Shown here piece by piece: positions 62,852 through 64,000 of a stretch of DNA of 64,000 nt. Each line of letters begins with the position of its first letter. The first letter of the stretch is position 1. The stretch lies in assembly GCA_016291905.1 (NCBI GenBank), contig JAEEZS010000055.1, positions 62,001 to 126,000 on the forward strand, written 5' to 3'. The notes under the pieces are model-generated. The model ran no database searches. It was not told where the DNA came from and saw only the letters and a program-made list of their open reading frames with translations. The position numbers were made by a program, and so were the translations under genes. This DNA is from Bacteroidaceae bacterium. Its GTDB lineage: Bacteria > Bacteroidota > Bacteroidia > Bacteroidales > Bacteroidaceae.

Positions 62852-63550
62852 TTAGGAATTAAGATTTATTTTCTCTGTAAGCCAGCGGGGGAAATCATCG
62901 AGGACGATACAGTCGTCCACCTTGATGTCGCCCACTCGGGTACGGCAGAGGGCCGTCAGGTGGGCACCGCTGCCAAGCGCCTCGCCGATGTCGCGGGCAA
63001 GGGCGCGGATGTAGGTTCCTTTGCTGCAGACGACGCGAATGGTGATGTCGGGGAGCGTACAGTCAAGCAGCTCTATTTCGTCGATGACGAGGGTCTTGGG
63101 CTTCAGCTCCACCTCTTTCCCTTTCCGGGCCATATCGTAGGCGCGCACACCGCCCACTTTGCAGGCTGAGAATGAAGGGGGAATCTGCTCGATGGTACCC
63201 ACGAAACGCTTCAGCACATCCTCCACCATGGGGCGGGTGATATGCTCCGTAGGATAGTAGGCATCAATGGGTTTTTCTAAGTCGAACGAAGGTGTCGTGG
63301 CACCCAGGCGCAACGTGGCAACATATTCTTTCGTGGTTGCCTGGAACTCCTCGATGCGCTTTGTGGCGCGGCCCGTGCAGACAATCATCACACCCGTAGC
63401 CAGCGGGTCGAGTGTGCCGGCATGACCGACTTTCAGTTTTTTTACTCCCAGCGCACGGCACAGTTGCCACCGAACCTTGTTCACCACGTCGAACGAAGTG
63501 AAGCGGTAGGGCTTGTCAATGAAGAGTATTTCGCCGTTCTGGAAGTCCAT
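62852..63550 (-). CDS. truB: tRNA pseudouridine-55 synthase
   Basis: 232-residue enzyme making pseudouridine 55 in the T loop of tRNAs. The catalytic aspartate is in [15 protein letters not shown] (about residues 40-55); the N-terminal [17 protein letters not shown] and [18 protein letters not shown] are family signatures. It lacks the C-terminal PUA domain of the longer E. coli form, as in other Bacteroidetes. Located 16 bases after uppP and seven before queA. Confidence 0.96.
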   Translation of the reverse strand: MDFQNGEILFIDKPYRFTSFDVVNKVRWQLCRALGVKKLKVGHAGTLDPLATGVMIVCTGRATKRIEEFQATTKEYVATLRLGATTPSFDLEKPIDAYYPTEHITRPMVEDVLKRFVGTIEQIPPSFSACKVGGVRAYDMARKGKEVELKPKTLVIDEIELLDCTLPDITIRVVCSKGTYIRALARDIGEALGSGAHLTALCRTRVGDIKVDDCIVLDDFPRWLTEKINLNS

Positions 63551-63566
63551 GAATATAAAAGAGCTT

Positions 63567-64000
63567 TTAGGCTGCTAATTGTGAGAAGATAATGGTAGCC
63601 AAGCCGACGATGGCGCAGTAGAGGGCAAACCAGATGAGTTTGCCTCGGCGCACAATGTTAATCATCCATTTGCAGGCAGCACAGCCAGCCAGGAAGGCGG
63701 CAATAAATCCCACAGCAAGTACGCCAAGGGAAATGTTTCCGCCCAAAGTGGCTTCTGCTCCTTCTGTAACCATATCCTTCACATCGAGCAGCGCTTCGCC
63801 CAGAATAGGGGGAATAACCATCAGGAACGAGAACTGAGCCAGTTTCTCCTTTTTGTTACCCAGCAGCAGTCCCGTAGCGATGGTGGAGCCTGAGCGCGAC
63901 AATCCCGGCAGTACAGCCAACGCCTGGGCAATACCGATGACGAAGGCATGGAAGGGCGAGATATGCTCACGCTGACGCGGCTTGGCAAAGTACGAGAACG
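63567..64000 (-). CDS. uppP: Undecaprenyl-diphosphatase UppP (5' end outside window)
   Basis: Membrane phosphatase (BacA) that recycles the lipid carrier for peptidoglycan and other surface polymers. Only the C-terminal ~144 codons lie in the window; the start is past the right edge. The family catalytic signature [19 protein letters not shown], then [17 protein letters not shown] and two further hydrophobic helices ending SQLAA, are clear. It probably leads the operon with truB and queA. Confidence 0.95.
   Translation of the reverse strand, partial: FSYFAKPRQREHISPFHAFVIGIAQALAVLPGLSRSGSTIATGLLLGNKKEKLAQFSFLMVIPPILGEALLDVKDMVTEGAEATLGGNISLGVLAVGFIAAFLAGCAACKWMINIVRRGKLIWFALYCAIVGLATIIFSQLAA

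Overview
The window comes from a member of the Bacteroidales, most like Prevotellaceae. Gene content and order point there: mnmG-uvrC-dtd-mazG-deoC, rsfS-ftsH-cdsA, surE-lpxB, parA-parB-DUF5683-mltD-relA/spoT, dut-TPR-DUF4292-envC and uppP-truB-queA, with family-typical proteins (DUF4292, DUF5683, DUF5020, DUF456, type IX secretion C-terminal domains). At least nine promoters fit the Bacteroidetes primary sigma consensus TTTG-N19-21-TAnnTTTG. All identifications come from reading the sequence; no database search was run.

Layout. 1-5500 (minus): mnmG, uvrC, dtd, a MazG-like pyrophosphohydrolase and deoC (cut by the left edge), with a textbook parS site between mnmG and uvrC. 5743-7320: an alkaline-phosphatase-superfamily lipoprotein, divergent from a 1552-residue secreted metallophosphoesterase with four LamG-like modules (7500-12158). 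12218-12288: tRNA-Gln(CTG). 12435-15662: rsfS-ftsH-cdsA. 15663-16440: repeat-rich spacer. 16441-16726: a promoter-driven, highly structured RNA or leader with a terminator. 16744-19771: an AT-rich accessory island (small membrane protein, J-domain protein, SH3/DUF3761 protein, membrane protein, DUF805 protein). 19869-21790 (minus): surE-lpxB. 21926-28122 (plus): parA, parB, DUF5683, lytic transglycosylase, (p)ppGpp synthetase/hydrolase. 28102-29698 (minus): slyD-aroC. 30087-31428: two small exported proteins. 31445-35395 (minus): a large GH2 beta-galactosidase. 35529-37013: LOG-family protein and PfkB sugar kinase. 37003-42600 (minus): mdh, then dut-TPR-DUF4292-envC. 42601-43579: a decayed DUF1016 nuclease, a 29-bp inverted-repeat element and 21-bp and 7-bp repeats. 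43580-47767 (minus): priA and two glycan genes. 47806-53875 (minus): an outer-membrane protein, then a five-gene operon (nucleoside kinase, rpoN, purE, ispG, DUF456). 53966-55678 (plus): Na/Pi cotransporter. 55704-61671 (minus): DUF5020 protein, two type IX cargo-like proteins and a TPR membrane regulator. 61795-64000 (minus): uppP (cut by the right edge), truB, queA.

Most genes are housekeeping: tRNA and ribosome maturation, DNA repair, chromosome partition, envelope and lipid A synthesis, peptidoglycan remodelling and stringent response. The unusual material sits between them: the structured RNA ahead of the AT-rich island, several families of 21/22-bp and 7-bp repeats (some inside coding sequences), a promoter motif shared by a TPR regulator and a secreted repeat protein, and shortened versions of IspG and of the nucleoside kinase.
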